64,000 nt of DNA from Gonatopus flavifemur (GCA_018340375.1 JAFFJZ010000012.1:5766001-5830000), one strand, 5' to 3'. Counted from the first letter of the stretch, positions 45,701-57,699 are shown. Numbers and translations: made by a program. Notes: generated from the letters alone by a model not told the origin.

Positions 45701-46494
45701 CCCTAATCCCTGATACAAAGGAACAGAGTACGAAAATCAGAATGAATCGCATAAGCAATTCTTTCATAGTTCCATTTCAGCAAAAAAAAACAAAAAACAC
45801 ACCTCTGGGTTTAAACCACGACATCGCGTGTCCGTAAGAAGAACTATTCAATTTTGTTTTGTATATGATCCTATCGATCAGTGATCAAATTCGAATTATC
45901 GTGTCATGAGAATTAAGAGAGTGATGTATGTGGAGTATAAATGCCACTGTTGATAACATTCCACGTTGTCTTTATTCGATTCAATTCATTGTATCCACTG
46001 AATTAAAAAGCGATACAAGTTTTCTCCAGTTTCCGTAGCTATTGCTATCCATTCGCTGAATCGGTTTTGATGTAAATATAGCAATTCCCGGCGAAATTGA
46101 ACATCGGAAATACTAAGCTCACCGATTAGCAGCCGGTTGTTTAGAAGAAATATAATCCAACATTCAACTCTCGATTTTTTGCATTTTCCGATAATTTATA
46201 CCTTGAAAAATAATATAATGAGATTCTAAGTGCGGATTTTGAACAGTTTTTGAGCTACAGACTTCTGAAAAAATCATCGATCAGAAACTCAAGTTGGCTG
46301 AGAAATCTGAAAGGGAGTCGATAAGCTCGGAACAGAGGAATTCAAAGGCAACGTAACAAACTTTTCCTTTTTTCGAATTTCAAACACTATGAAGATACAC
46401 TGTAACAATGCAAAAACCTTTCTTTTGGACACACAGAAGGTGGCAAATAACTTGCTGGAAATGGAATATTTTCATTCAAAAAAATTACCATGTA

Positions 46495-46721
46495 CTGAGA
46501 GAAATTTTTATAGTCATTGTAACTAAAACATCTCAACTAAACGTTCCTGATGAGAGCTACTAAAAATTTGGTTGATTCAACCCGGAAAGTATAGTTGATC
46601 CATCACTTAGTTGTATCAACTATATTTTCTTGGTTGAATTAATCTAATTTTCAGTAGCTTTTATTAAGAATATTTGGTTGAGGCGTTTTATTTACAGTAA
46701 CCTCACAAATATCTCTCAGTG
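46495..46721. mobile_element. CTGAGAG foldback with AGTTGAT words
   Basis: TA|CTGAGAGAAATTTTTATAG ... CACAAATATCTCTCAGTG. Interior of GTTGATTCAAC, TAGTTGATCC and TATCAACTAT words. Confidence 0.78.
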
Positions 46722-47013
46722 TGTCTACATTATTTATGCAAAAACATGTCTCCGAAAATCACCTTTCTTTCAGGTGGTCACGATAGTAGTGCCCCTTGAA
46801 AATCCCTAACAGACAAAATATATACACCGTGTAAGTTTTGTATCAATTTTCACGTGGATAAATAATTTTTGAAGTCACTATAAAGTGAGTCAGAAGAGTA
46901 TCCACATCCGGGATCTGCCCGAGTAGAGCTGATTATATTGCGATTCAATGTGATTTTATATCAAATTTCGATTGAAACTTGATGAAAATTTTATATAAAG
47001 TCACATTATAGTC

Positions 47014-47270
47014 CCTGAGTGGACAATAGTGATCGGCGATATTTGGACATATCGATATTTTTTATAGAATTTTTGTCAAGTTTATATTGAATTTGATCAA
47101 ATATCGATAAAAACTTTATACAAATTTTATATAAAATATCGATATCGTGAAATATCGCCGACCACTAGTGGACAAATTTTCTAAATTGAATATAATTTAT
47201 ATATAAACTATATCGAATTATGCATAAATTATATATATATTTGAAAAATTATCATTTGGATCCAGTTTGA
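47014..47270. mobile_element. CCCTGAGTGGA AT-rich element carrying a hAT MITE
   Basis: CCCTGAGTGGACA, then (after the hAT MITE) AATTTTCTAAATTGAATATA with TATA-rich interior. Right end near AAATTATCATTTGGATCC. Member of the CCCG-GTGGAAA class. Confidence 0.5.
47026..47166. mobile_element. 141-bp hAT-like MITE with perfect 8-bp duplication
   Basis: AGTGGACA at 47018-47025 and 47167-47174. Tips ATAGTGATCGGCGATATTT and, on the other strand, AGTGGTCGGCGATATTTC. Centre of ATCGATA/TATCGAT words. A related TATCGAT stretch lies at 53265-53360. Confidence 0.85.
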
Positions 47271-47584
47271 CGAGGTTATATTAGAATTATATACAAATTC
47301 ATATGAAATAGAAATTGTTTGAACAATGTATATGAATTCTATATATCCTAGTAACACCAGGATATTGTGTATATAATATGCAAATTCATAGTTCGTATGC
47401 AACGTTCGGTTGCTGCTTGGGAAGTAATTTTTGAAGATAAGAATATAAATAATTAATTTATGAATTGCGGAATATTTTTATATTTATAAGTTCACTGTTA
47501 AAAGTTCCATCCAACACTGTTCCCACTCACTGTAATGCACATTACATATGTCCCGTATGATGTGCTCAATACTATAAAATAATA

Positions 47585-47754
47585 CAGGGTATTATTTCCT
47601 GAGGGAAAATGGTATTTTCCCAATGAGGACACAAGAGAGAATAGGATTATTTATACATTGTTCTCAATTTCATGTGGAATCGGTATATTATGAAATACGA
47701 AGATGAACGACTCATTCAAAACGCACTACAGGGTGTAGGATACGGGATACCCTG
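47585..47754. mobile_element. 170-bp element with TA-CAGGGTA tips
   Basis: TA|CAGGGTATTATTTCC ... GGATACGGGATACCCTG|TA. No coding sequence. Confidence 0.6.
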
Positions 47755-47924
47755 TATGAATTACAAATACTCTACCACACATACGAACACATACAAAAAT
47801 TCCATCAAATCCACCTGTAATCATAAAATTGAAGAATCTTTCACTTGTCAATAAAACATCGCGTGCTATAAATATCACACCTTTCAAGAATTTCCACCCC
47901 ACCTCGATTTATTTCTCACCTCCT

Positions 47925-48632
47925 CTCTCTCTCTCTCTATCTCTCTCTCTCCCCCCTTCTTTCCCTTGGAACTTTTAATTATCTTATCTTTCGCATTCTC
48001 CTCGATGCCACGCCTCTATAGAAAATTTCGTTCGAAAAAGCAAGGAAAAAAAGAAACAAACCGCGACGCACGTAATGTACTGAAAATGCAAAAATTTGTG
48101 CCCAACTCTACGGAAACGACGACTATATACTCTACGAGGAGAGCCGCACGCTGGCTGGTTGGCTGCTGCAGTCGATATCGAAAGAGGTCTACAACACACA
48201 CCTTTGGATTTTCGCCCACGAGACGAGACGAGACGGTAGCAATAATAATACGAATATCCCCGAAAGATGTCGCACAAAGATCGCGAGTCCGAAACGTTAC
48301 CAAATAATCCCTAGGATTGCGATGGTTTAATATTTCTCGCGAATTCATGAAATTACGGTATATAATTTTTAAAGGAAAAATCAGAAAGTTTCACACCCAT
48401 TCCTCTGCACTTGACATCCAGATTCCTAGCATTCTCTCTCTTTCTCTCCCCCTCTTTCTCGTCTCTTTCTCTCTTCCTCTCTCTCTCCCTCCTCGAATCG
48501 ATCTTTTCGCTACTCACCATCATTTTATAGTTGAGCTTTCTTGGGGCTGCGACGTTTTCCATTCTTACAGACATGATGGTGGCAATGATGATGCTACGTT
48601 ACCGGCAAGTGGATTTCAGTATGGTTTCACTC

Positions 48633-48665
<33 letters not shown>

Positions 48666-49576
48666 TATATATATACGAATTCGATTTATCACTCACACTT
48701 TCTCTATCCTTATTCTTTTTTCTCTCTCTTTTAACTGGTTTTGATGAAATTGGGAGGAGCGTTGAGTAGTAGCAGCCGTGGTAGTAGTAATACAGAAACA
48801 GTAGTAATTAACAGTCGAATAGTAACAGGGATTCAAACAAAAAAAAAACAGAACAACACACTTTGATATATCCCACACACTTTTTTTTGCACTTGTTTAA
48901 CGATCCTCGTCACCACGTCTCGCCATCGTTCAATCTTTCTCAAGGAAGATGGTGTACGATTCCAACTCTATACTTGAAAAAAAAAAGAAAAAGGGAAGAG
49001 TGAATAACGCCGGTGTTGTAGTTTTTGTAACTCAGAGGAACAACGGAACAGAAATCTTGTCTTTCGATGATAAATCACTTTGCACGGTAGGAATATGAGA
49101 GGAGGACCCAATACCCAGACGAGGGGAGGGAAGAACGATGAGGAGGAGGAGGAGGAGGAGACGAGAGGGAGGGATGCAGGGAGGGAATGCGTGTGCGCGC
49201 GAATATTACGCGGAAACACATACAAATAAATGAGAGTAAGAAAAAGAGAGAAAGATATACGTGAAGGGGTAAAGCGCAGCGCTGTGAGAATGATGTTGAG
49301 TGTCAAGAGGGTGTGTCGGGTTATACGCACACACTGGTGCGCGCGCGTGCACACACGCACGTACACACCCTCCCTACCGGTGCACTTTTTTTCTTTCTTT
49401 CTTTCTTTTTTTTCTAATATCCAGTTTTATGCATTGGCATTATTTTATGTTTTTTTTGTTTATAAAAGGATTGGAAAAGCGTTATCAGATATTTCTACCG
49501 CTACTCTTACTCTTTCTCACTCATTCATTCTCTCTCTCTCTCTCTCTCTCCTTCTCTCTTCCTCTATATATATACC

Positions 49577-49625
<49 letters not shown>

Positions 49626-51320
49626 CGTTTCCTCTCCGCCTCGTCTCTTACGATTATTCACTCTTCCTTTCCACCGTTGTTAACACCAAAAGATTCTTCC
49701 TTTTCCTCCCCTTAATGATTATTAAATTTTCTTCTTTTATCGAACACACACACTCATGCACGCACGTACACACCAACACCATCAGCACACGCTTTTCCTT
49801 TCTCATACGTGGTGTGTGCGGCAAATATCCGCATATATATATATATTTATATATACATACACGTACATATATATTTAAATTCCTTGGTTTTCCGAACGTG
49901 TTTAACACACACGGTCGTCACTAACACACTCGCGCGCGCACTTAATTAGAGAGGCGATGATGATTATTATTATTATTATTACTACTATTGTGACTATTAT
50001 TATTATAATTATAATTATTATTATTATTACAAAAATAGATGATATATCTTATCGATTTTTTCCCCCTAATTATCAATTCTAGGTTATTTAAAATCTACGT
50101 GGAAAAAAACACCATTTAAAATCGTCACTTGTCTTTAGGAAACATTTGGTGTATGTATATATATGTGTTGTCTTGTAGGTAGAGTCTAAGCTACTGCCCG
50201 GCGAGGTTCGCCCATCTTGTTCGAAACTGAAGGGAGTCGCCGCATCGTGGCGCTCTAGACGCATCACATCCTTCAGGGACGTGATTTCATGATGTGTCTC
50301 GAATTTATCTGAATTCGAATTTCTTCGATCATCCCCTACTCTCAAACGATGAATTCTCCAGTTAGAAATTTTCCCCTACATGGATTTGGAATTCCAAGAA
50401 GTGAAGAAATTTCGAGACTACTTTGATAATTTTGAAAATTAACGAGGAGAAATGCTGTTAGTACGGGGAGGGGAGTTTACACGATTCTAAATCTTATCGA
50501 GTACAGCCCTGAACCCTGCCGATTGGGGCTCCGGCGGCCGCACCTGTCTGCCCGATCTCCCCTCAACACACGCACACCAAACTGTTGGTGAAACGTACGT
50601 CGTCCTGCGAACTTCACCCGCGCGCTCAAATACACATATACATGCGGAGAGACGAGAGACGGGAGTGAAAAAGATGGAGGAAGTTCAAGCCGACACGGAC
50701 AAACGTGGCGAGACTACATCCCCAAAAGTAGAAGGGCGAGGAGGAGCTGCTGCAAGGAGCAGCAGCAGCAGCAACAGCAGCAGCAACGTACAGGGCTGTC
50801 ACAGAATGTCATTCAACTCGAACTCTCGTCTTCTATCTTCTCCTCTTCATTCTCCTTCCCCTCTTCATCATCATCTTTTGCAAATTTCGAAAACATAAGA
50901 ATCATTTAGATGATACTTTGTCTTGTCGTCGAACTCGTCATCGTCATTATTATAATGATGGGCTTTGGGGAAAGGGGACTCGATGAAATTCTCTACAAAA
51001 TTGCTTGGTAAAGGGGAATGCGGATTTCAATATACGCATATATATATATATGTGCGAAGAGGGGAGCAAGACGAAGAGGAGAAAGGGGAGGAAAAAGAAG
51101 AGAGTAAGAGGCCGAGGTTTGGCGGAGCACGGTTGGCAAGCGTGCGAATGAACCAGAATGAGCTGTATAAACACCACGACGACGGCGACCAACGAGGGAA
51201 CCAAAAGATAAAAAAGCATGGGGAAAAGGTAGTAGTAAGGGTAACTGATGCGCGAGGGGCAAAGACAACGGCAACTCTACTGCGGCGTGATGAGCATCGG
51301 TTCTTCGAGAACTAATCCAA
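47925..51320. promoter_or_regulatory. microsatellite- and GC-rich block, candidate 5' regulatory region
   Basis: CT tracts at about 47923-47955, 48430-48490 and 49529-49590, AT at 48635-48674 and 49591-49620, CA-rich stretches with CpG (GCGCGCG near 49193, 49338 and 49930), CAG repeats at 50760-50786 and GCGGCCGC-type sequence at 50531. GC is well above flanks. In transcript sense it is 8-11 kb upstream of the first sure shep exon. No transposon recognised inside. Confidence 0.45.
50195..50215 (-). CDS. candidate shep start exon (MGEPRRA), weak donor
   Basis: In a GC-rich patch of about 100 bp, an ATG in strong initiation context (CAAGATGG) reads MGEPRRA and reaches a possible donor GCA|GTAGCT in phase 0, exactly the phase the first sure shep exon needs. 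The donor is weak (no G at +5). Another frame here reads MRLERHDAATPFSFEQDG and stays open, so the patch may instead be part of a different 5' exon or UTR. Confidence 0.25.
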
Positions 51321-51541
51321 AAGAAACTATTGTTACAAATGTAAGATTCATTGAAGAATCATTAAAATTGTCCGGTGAAAAAACTATTGATCGTTTTTTA
51401 ATTTCTTGACCTTCGGCAATTAAGGCATTTCTCTTGTGACTGAAAAAGTCATGCTTTACTTTAAATATAATTTCAAAAAGAATTGAAAACTTTTTTGGAA
51501 CATATGTTTCAAATTTTCGTGTAGGTACAGGTTCAAAAGTG

Positions 51542-51938
51542 CACGGAGAAAAGAGAATGGTAATAATTACCACGCTAACATAGTATTCAGTCTTATTTTA
51601 TATAAAATCGTGATTGTTGCTATGTAAGAATAGAATTCTTCACCATTCTTCTGGTGATAATATCCATCTCACATAACAATTCATGTCTTGCGATGTCTTT
51701 TAGATGTCAAAAACTCTTCTTTGGTCTAAGAGAGATCTAAATGTGTTGTGTACGACATCTTGAACTTATCGAAAAGACATCGCAAGGCATGAATTGTTAT
51801 GTGGGATGTATCATAGTAATTATTACCAGAAAAATGGCAAAGAATTCTATTTTCACATAGTAACAATCACGATTTCATATAAAAAAAGAAAGAATACTAT
51901 GCCGGCATGGTAAATATTACCATTCTTTTCTCTCCGTG
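51542..51938. mobile_element. CACGGAGA foldback with TGGTAATAATTACC words, interrupted
   Basis: TG|CACGGAGAAAAGAGAATGG ... CCATTCTTTTCTCTCCGTG|TG. The arms pair for well over 100 bp. The target dinucleotide is TG. Split by 51665-51808. Confidence 0.85.
51665..51808. mobile_element. 144-bp palindrome nested in the CACGGAGA element
   Basis: TATC|CATCTCACATAACAATTCAT ... TGAATTGTTATGTGGGATG|TATC, suggesting a 4-bp duplication. Contains AAAAGACATCG/CGATGTCTTTT words like 19045-19325. Confidence 0.78.
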
Positions 51939-52596
51939 TGCGTCACAAAATTGGCTAGAATCTAGTTCACCGTATGGAGAAATCTACTTGGGCTCATTCG
52001 ATTCCCAAACATAATTTCTACCAGAACAAGTCGGTTTAAAAAAGACATAGAATATTGAGTGGAAACTTCGGGAAACAACCGCATTATTGACATAAAATTT
52101 CACGTATTACTAAACCTCTGGGCATACACTGGGTCAAAATGAACCATCCTTCATTTCGAGAAGTTGTATATCTCTGAAAAAGTACCTTTAAATTTCTCTA
52201 AATATTGAAAAAACTAGCGATTTAGAGGAAAGCAGGTTTCGGATTCGTATTCTACAGACTTCGGCGATGAATTTAAAAAAAAAAACATTGCTCTACGATG
52301 TTTCAAAGCCGAGATATGAGTGATCAAAAGACACTTGGGTCGAACTGACCCTGTGTATCCCATGTGTGAGGAAACTATAAGTGTATCCCCAGAGGGCTGA
52401 ATGTTTATGAATAAATAAACGAAATGGAAATAATTTTAAATGTAAGAACCCTTTTTAACGTCAATAAACAAGCATGTAATGAATTCCTTTGGATTTTAAT
52501 CAAATTCGTTGAATATGTTTGAAACGATGAAAGAAATTCAGAAAGAAGTAGTTGATTGACAGCATTATTTTCCTTGAGTATGATGAATTATTGATA

Positions 52597-53020
52597 CACG
52601 GAGAAAAATGAAGGTCGAAAATATAGGAATCTTTAATAAAAATTTGAGAATTTTTCTTAAATGCATAACAAAGACAAAACGGTCCACTTTTTTGTGGAAT
52701 TTTATTCGAAAAACAATAAAAAATTATCAATACTTGATAAAGAATACGGAAACATATAAACTTTCAAGAAGTCGCGCGTGAAGTTTTACAAAAATAGTAA
52801 CAAAATTTCAATATCGTACTATTCACTTTGTGAAATTTCGTATGCGACTTTTGGAAAGTTCATATGTTTCTCTATTCTTTATTAAGTATTGATGATTTTT
52901 CACAAAAAAGTGGACTGTTTTGTCTTTATTACGCATTTAAAAAAAATTCTCAGATATTAAGAAATATTCTCAAATTTTTATTGAAGATTCTTATATTTTC
53001 GACCTTCATTTTTCTCCGTG
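52597..53020. mobile_element. 424-bp CACGGAG foldback, arms about 200 bp
   Basis: TA|CACGGAGAAAAATGAAGGTCG ... CGACCTTCATTTTTCTCCGTG|TA. Pairs such as AAAACGGTCCACTTTTTTGT and AATATAGGAATCTT extend to the centre. Confidence 0.9.
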
Positions 53021-54047
53021 TACAAATATAGTATAGTTCTGCTCAGTCAACAAAGTACCGTATTATCATAGAACTTAGTTGAATCTCATGAGAGATCATC
53101 AATCGCGTTAAATGAAGAATTTTTATATTTAATTTTTGAAATCCCTCCTTAAAGATGAATTTTGATAAACTCGAATGAACGAACTCATAAAATCATGATT
53201 CAGTGACTGTTTGTACTGTAAAGAGGAAAACTTTTAAAACTGTAAAAGATCAACTTTTTTGATCCAGAGTATCGATATTTTTTATATAAATTTTATCGAG
53301 TTTGTATTGAATTTTATAAAATATCGATAAAAAATTTATATAAATTTTATATAAAGTATCGTCCATCATCAGAAAAATGTCCACAGTACGATTCATTATA
53401 CATTCAAAGTTTAGCCAATGATAGGATAAAATCAACAGAACTGATTCATTAACGATCTGAGTCATATCTTTTTGTTTCAGGTAAGTGAACTTCTCCGTTC
53501 CATCAGGGAGTAATACCACGTAATATCAGGGACAACCAAGATGAATCCTCATAGGCTGAGAGGTTCTATGATTCATCTTTCAACCATTACCAAGGTAGTA
53601 CTCATCATCGATTCTACGGATCCCTCAAAATTCGAGATAATGAAACACAATCGATACCTAGCGATCTCGATCCTTTCTCTAAACCGAGAATAGTAGCAAA
53701 TTCTCATCGATATTCCTGCCGTCCAAAGCAAGAAGACCGTAAGTGCATTCGACTTGAATTCGAGAAAATCCAGAAAAACTGTTTTTTTTTCAAATCAATC
53801 AGGGTGGATAGCGGGCCTGGATTCCTTGAATTCCTGGAATTGTCCTGGAATTTGGGTTGTCCTTGCAAAAATCCTGGATTTTCGTTTTGTGTACTGGAAT
53901 TTTTTTCAAATTCGAAAAATTCTGTTTTTGTTAGAGCTGTTTTATATTTTAGATCGGGGTTTCGAATTCTCATGAATTTTGTCCGTCTGTGGGAATTTTC
54001 TAATTCATGTTCGCTTTATTCCCAGCTGGGGTCCTTGATGCAAGCCA

Positions 54048-54324
54048 CACGGAAAGAAAAAAGTTATCAATACTTGAATAACATTTATTAACATTCAGAA
54101 AAATGACTGTCAGTTTAGGGAAAAAGAGCACCGCTGAAAAATCTTTGCAGTAGGGTTATCAAAAATTCGTAGTGAAAATACTAAACGTTGACAATTTTAT
54201 TGTTATTGTTTACAGTGAATTTATCAACTTTTGATGAATTTACTACGAAAATTCTTCAGCGATACTGTTTTTTCCTAAATTGTCAGTCATTTTTCTAAAT
54301 AATCATACCCTCTGTCTTTCCGTG
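54048..54324. mobile_element. CACGGAAAG foldback
   Basis: CA|CACGGAAAGAAAAAAGTTA ... CTCTGTCTTTCCGTG|CA. Inner arms AGAAAAATGACTGTCAGTTT and ATTGTCAGTCATTTTTCTAA. Confidence 0.82.
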
Positions 54325-55617
54325 CAGTCTGATCAAATGAAAAATCAATTACATGCGAATAAATTTTTATACATTTCAAACAACATTTACTTCGATCAAG
54401 TAAAATTTTGTAGGACGCAATGAAATGTCCAGGACCCTGAGAAGAAAGATTCGATAAAATCAAATAAGATTTATGTGACAGTAAGTAATGAATCGTATGC
54501 TTGGATACGGCCTGAGAAATATTCATCAACACTTATTTCATCAAATAGTTGATGAATAAAACGCATATTTCTATGAAGCTGAAGCTAGCGAACAAGTGGC
54601 TTCGGTTTGGAGCGGGCTGTACTTGAATGTCTTGATAAATTTGAAGTTGATTGTTGGACGGTTGAATAACACAAAATGAATCAAACTACAGCATTCTTAT
54701 AGATTTCGAATTGTTGAATCGACTCAAATAGATCTCAAGGTGAAAAATACATCCTTCGATGAGTTTCTATGAGTTGAACATATGAATGTGTATTCGGAAC
54801 TACACGAAGAGGAAGTTGAATGTGGTTTGCATACCTATGGAGTTACTTGAGTCAGGATTTCTCAACTTTTTCCGATAGTTTAATAGTACAAGGGAGAAGT
54901 GATAACATTGGCATCAATTCACGCCAAATTTGAAATGTGAAGGTGATGGACATTCGCGTAAAAACGATGGATTTCGACGACAATTACCCATGTGGAAATA
55001 GCCAGAGTTGACAAATGGCGCGGTACTGGCCAAATTGCACTTGCCAGACTTCGGCAGAAATAACTGTGCCAAATGTTTGCCGGATTTCAGACAGTACTGG
55101 CTTGCGTGGTCAGACGGTCTTGAGCCAGTATCGAATTAATAATGTTCGGATAATACCCAGACCATACAGAAACGGAACCGTGCCAGTACCGAATCAGAGT
55201 TAGTTGGATGGTAAAATGCGAAAAAAAGACGATACTGCACCAGTATCGATGCAACGTTGTTCTAATACGGAATAGATAGTGGATAGGAATTTCACTGATC
55301 TTTCCAATAACACGGTTAATTTGACTAGAAAAATACTGCGCCAGTACTGAGCCAGAGTTAGTATTAGCATTCAATATGTTCCATAGACGACAATGTGCCA
55401 GTATTGATTAGACTCTGATTACGAAATCCGTAGTCGACTGGCGTTAAAATCACGATCTTGGTAACTTGGCTGTTGTAGTGAGCCGAAGTCTTGCCAGCAT
55501 TAGGCCAGAGTCGATATGATCATTCAATATGTTTGAGAGACCGTAATGTGTCAGTATTGATACGACTCTGACTTTCTACAGAATCGGCGGTCGAATAACA
55601 TTAAAATCACGATCTTA

Positions 55618-55821
55618 GACTGAGGGAAAAGACTTGTAAAATTTACATCTTATTGAATAAATATATGGATGATTGAGGATTTAGTGCAAGCGACCACAAT
55701 TTGAGTTGATTTTACAACAACGCATGTAAAATATACCATAGCTGAAGTGCATCTTACATTTTTAAATCGTCCATATATTTCCTTAACAAGAGGTAAATTT
55801 GACAACTTTTTTTTCTCAGTG
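55618..55821. mobile_element. CTGAGGG/CTCAGTG foldback with visible empty site
   Basis: TA|GACTGAGGGAAAAGACTTGT ... CAACTTTTTTTTCTCAGTG|TA. The preceding tandem unit reads CACGATCTTGGTAACTTGGC without the insertion, giving an internal empty site for comparison. Confidence 0.85.
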
Positions 55822-55963
55822 TAGTAACTCGGCTGTTGTAGTGAGCCGAAGTCGCGCCAGCATTGGGCCAGTATTGGTAGGACTTTATTCCTCTATCTAT
55901 GGTGAATTGTAGGACTGCAACGGTCCTCTTACAATAAATGGCAATTTGAGTGATTCGTCGTCA

Positions 55964-56036
55964 ACTCGGGGATCGGCTGATGTGATAGAGACTAGGTTTC
56001 TCACTCGCAGGACCTAGGCTCAATCCTCACTCAGTG
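55964..56036 (+). repeat. tRNA-derived SINE-like segment
   Basis: Box A-like ATCGGCTGATGTGATAGAG and box B-like AGGCTCAATCCTC about 30 bp apart. Shares the TGATAGAG core with 38279-38348. No intact tRNA fold. Confidence 0.5.
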
Positions 56037-56703
56037 AACTTTCTAGAAATCATTTCCAAAGTGCCTTTCTCCGGTGACAATAATAGGAACAATGAATTCT
56101 TCAGATTTTCAAAGTTCAAATTCAATGTTTTTTTTTTTTTAATTGAAATATGATCACTCCTGGTAACTTCGGTTACCGGTACTGTGGCAGTACTGGGTCG
56201 GGTTTGGATTTGTACGTAGGATGTCATCATTTCGCCTCCTTGTCATTTTTCATCCGGCTTTGGCAAAACAACTGATCCTGTTGCAATGCCAGGGTTCCAC
56301 CGTAGTTGGATCACATTTAATATTTTTATCGACAAGGTAGTAAATGTATACTGGCCCTTACGTTCCATGATGTTATCATTTCGACTCTTTACCAGTACCG
56401 TCTATTCAACCACACCGATAATGGTAGGTCTGGAATTGCCAGTGATGGCAATTCTGGCAACAGTACTCAGCCAGTAACGGCGCGTGTTTCCATTTCCACA
56501 TGGGTACAGTTGTTCAAATTTTGTATACCCGTGGAACCTGTTGAGTCTGAATTTTTTTACATTCTCCGGAAGTCTGAAGTCTGACGACGTGATAGCTGCG
56601 ATATCCATTTTCGTGGTGATCTGATTAGGATTTGCGGGATAGATATGCGTAAAAAACGAAGAATATCAACGGCAATCTCAGTTTTTCGAAATTTGAATAC
56701 CTA

Positions 56704-56933
56704 CACGGAGAAAAAAATATCACTGTCATAACGATACTGGATAGTTGTGATGGCTATCCAAAGTTTAGTGGTATCGGTATCGTTGCTATGATCATATAAA
56801 TCATCCGAGGAACGATATAGATTGCCAGCATAGCCATCTGTATCGTCACCATAGCGATACAGTATTGTCACTACAGCTATCTCTTCTTAACCATACTTCA
56901 GATCGTTATAATAGCCATACTTTTTTTTCCGTG
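56704..56933. mobile_element. CACGGAG foldback with ATAGCCAT/CGATAC words
   Basis: TA|CACGGAGAAAAAAATATCA ... CCATACTTTTTTTTCCGTG|TA, 230 bp. Repeated GATACAGTAT, ATAGCCAT and TATCGT words in both orientations. Confidence 0.83.
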
Positions 56934-57435
56934 TATGGAACGTTCTGAGTCCAAATTTTCTCCACGTTTCTGGAGGGTTTAAAGTCTGACGGAGAATTGA
57001 TAACAATGGAATTAATTCACGCGGTCATTTAATTGGGTTTCCAGGAGCAGCAATTCCTGAAAAACGATGTTTTCGTGGAAAATCATAGTTTTTTATAATG
57101 TTGCATACCCGTGGAACCTTCTTATCCTCAATTTTCCGACATTTTCCAATAAATTATACTGTAAAGGAAAAGTGATCGCAGTAGCATCAATCCACGCGCT
57201 AATCGGATAGGTATTTGAGAGGTAGATATGCGTAAAAACGATGGATTCGAGGGACATTACAGTTTTTCGTATTCTCCACACCCGGGGAACGTCCTTAGTC
57301 AGAATTTATTGACATTTCTCAAAACTTTGAAGTCGGGCAAAGCAGTGATGACAATGGAATGAATTTACAGGGTCATCAAATCAGGATTTGAGGAGAAGGG
57401 ATGTATGAAAAACGGCTTTCTCGCGGAAAATCATA

Positions 57436-57699
57436 CACTGATAACCCAATTTTTCAGATTGAAAGAACATTTTCTTTGCCCTCATTCTAATGAATATTTT
57501 TTTCAATGGAAAAATTCTCCATCAGCTTGAAACAAAAGATTTTCAAATTGAGACAGAAATATATTCTTTCTTGAATTTGAAGAATATGATTTCACTTCAA
57601 TGAAAAATTCTCTCATTAGAATGAACTATCTTTTCCATTGAAAACAAGATTTATCGGAATGAGGGCAAAGAAATTTTCTAAGAAATCGGGTTCTCAGTG
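57436..57699. mobile_element. CACTGATAACC foldback
   Basis: TA|CACTGATAACCCAATTTTTC ... GAAATCGGGTTCTCAGTG|TA. Inner arms TTTCTTTGCCCTCATTC and its complement, CTCATTAGAATGA words. Confidence 0.83.

Larger units (their letters stand above)
54987..56504. mobile_element. 1.5-kb element with CCCATGTGGAAA tips and GCCAGTA words
   Basis: TA|CCCATGTGGAAATAG ... CATTTCCACATGGG|TA. Interior rich in GCCAGTATTG/CAGTACTGG words and a 150-bp unit repeated in tandem (55348-55497 and from 55498). Carries a SINE-like segment and a CACTG element. No transposase. Confidence 0.75.
54830..57435. repeat. diverged tandem array, units about 170 bp, about five units
   Basis: Recurring order in each unit: 'CATACCCGTGGAAC', a 'CTTAGTC.GAATTT' phrase, 'TGAAGTCTGACG', 'GTGATA.CA.TGG', 'AATTCACGC', 'GATATGCGTAAAAACGATGG', 'CAGTTTTTCG'. 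Units begin near 54830, 56525, 56935, 57108 and 57271; insertions at 54987-56504 and 56704-56933 break them. Confidence 0.7.

Noticed and set aside
48635..48674. Origin or structural element at the AT tract
   Set aside because: A plain AT microsatellite with no further support.
53265..53360. Foldback element with TATCGAT arms
   Set aside because: TATCGAT and ATAAAATTT words resemble the hAT-like MITE at 47026, but no tips or target duplication could be set.
54770..57435. CRISPR-like array (repeats with spacers)
   Set aside because: Units are about 170 bp and diverged throughout, with no short identical repeats or unique spacers; it is a tandem array in a eukaryote.
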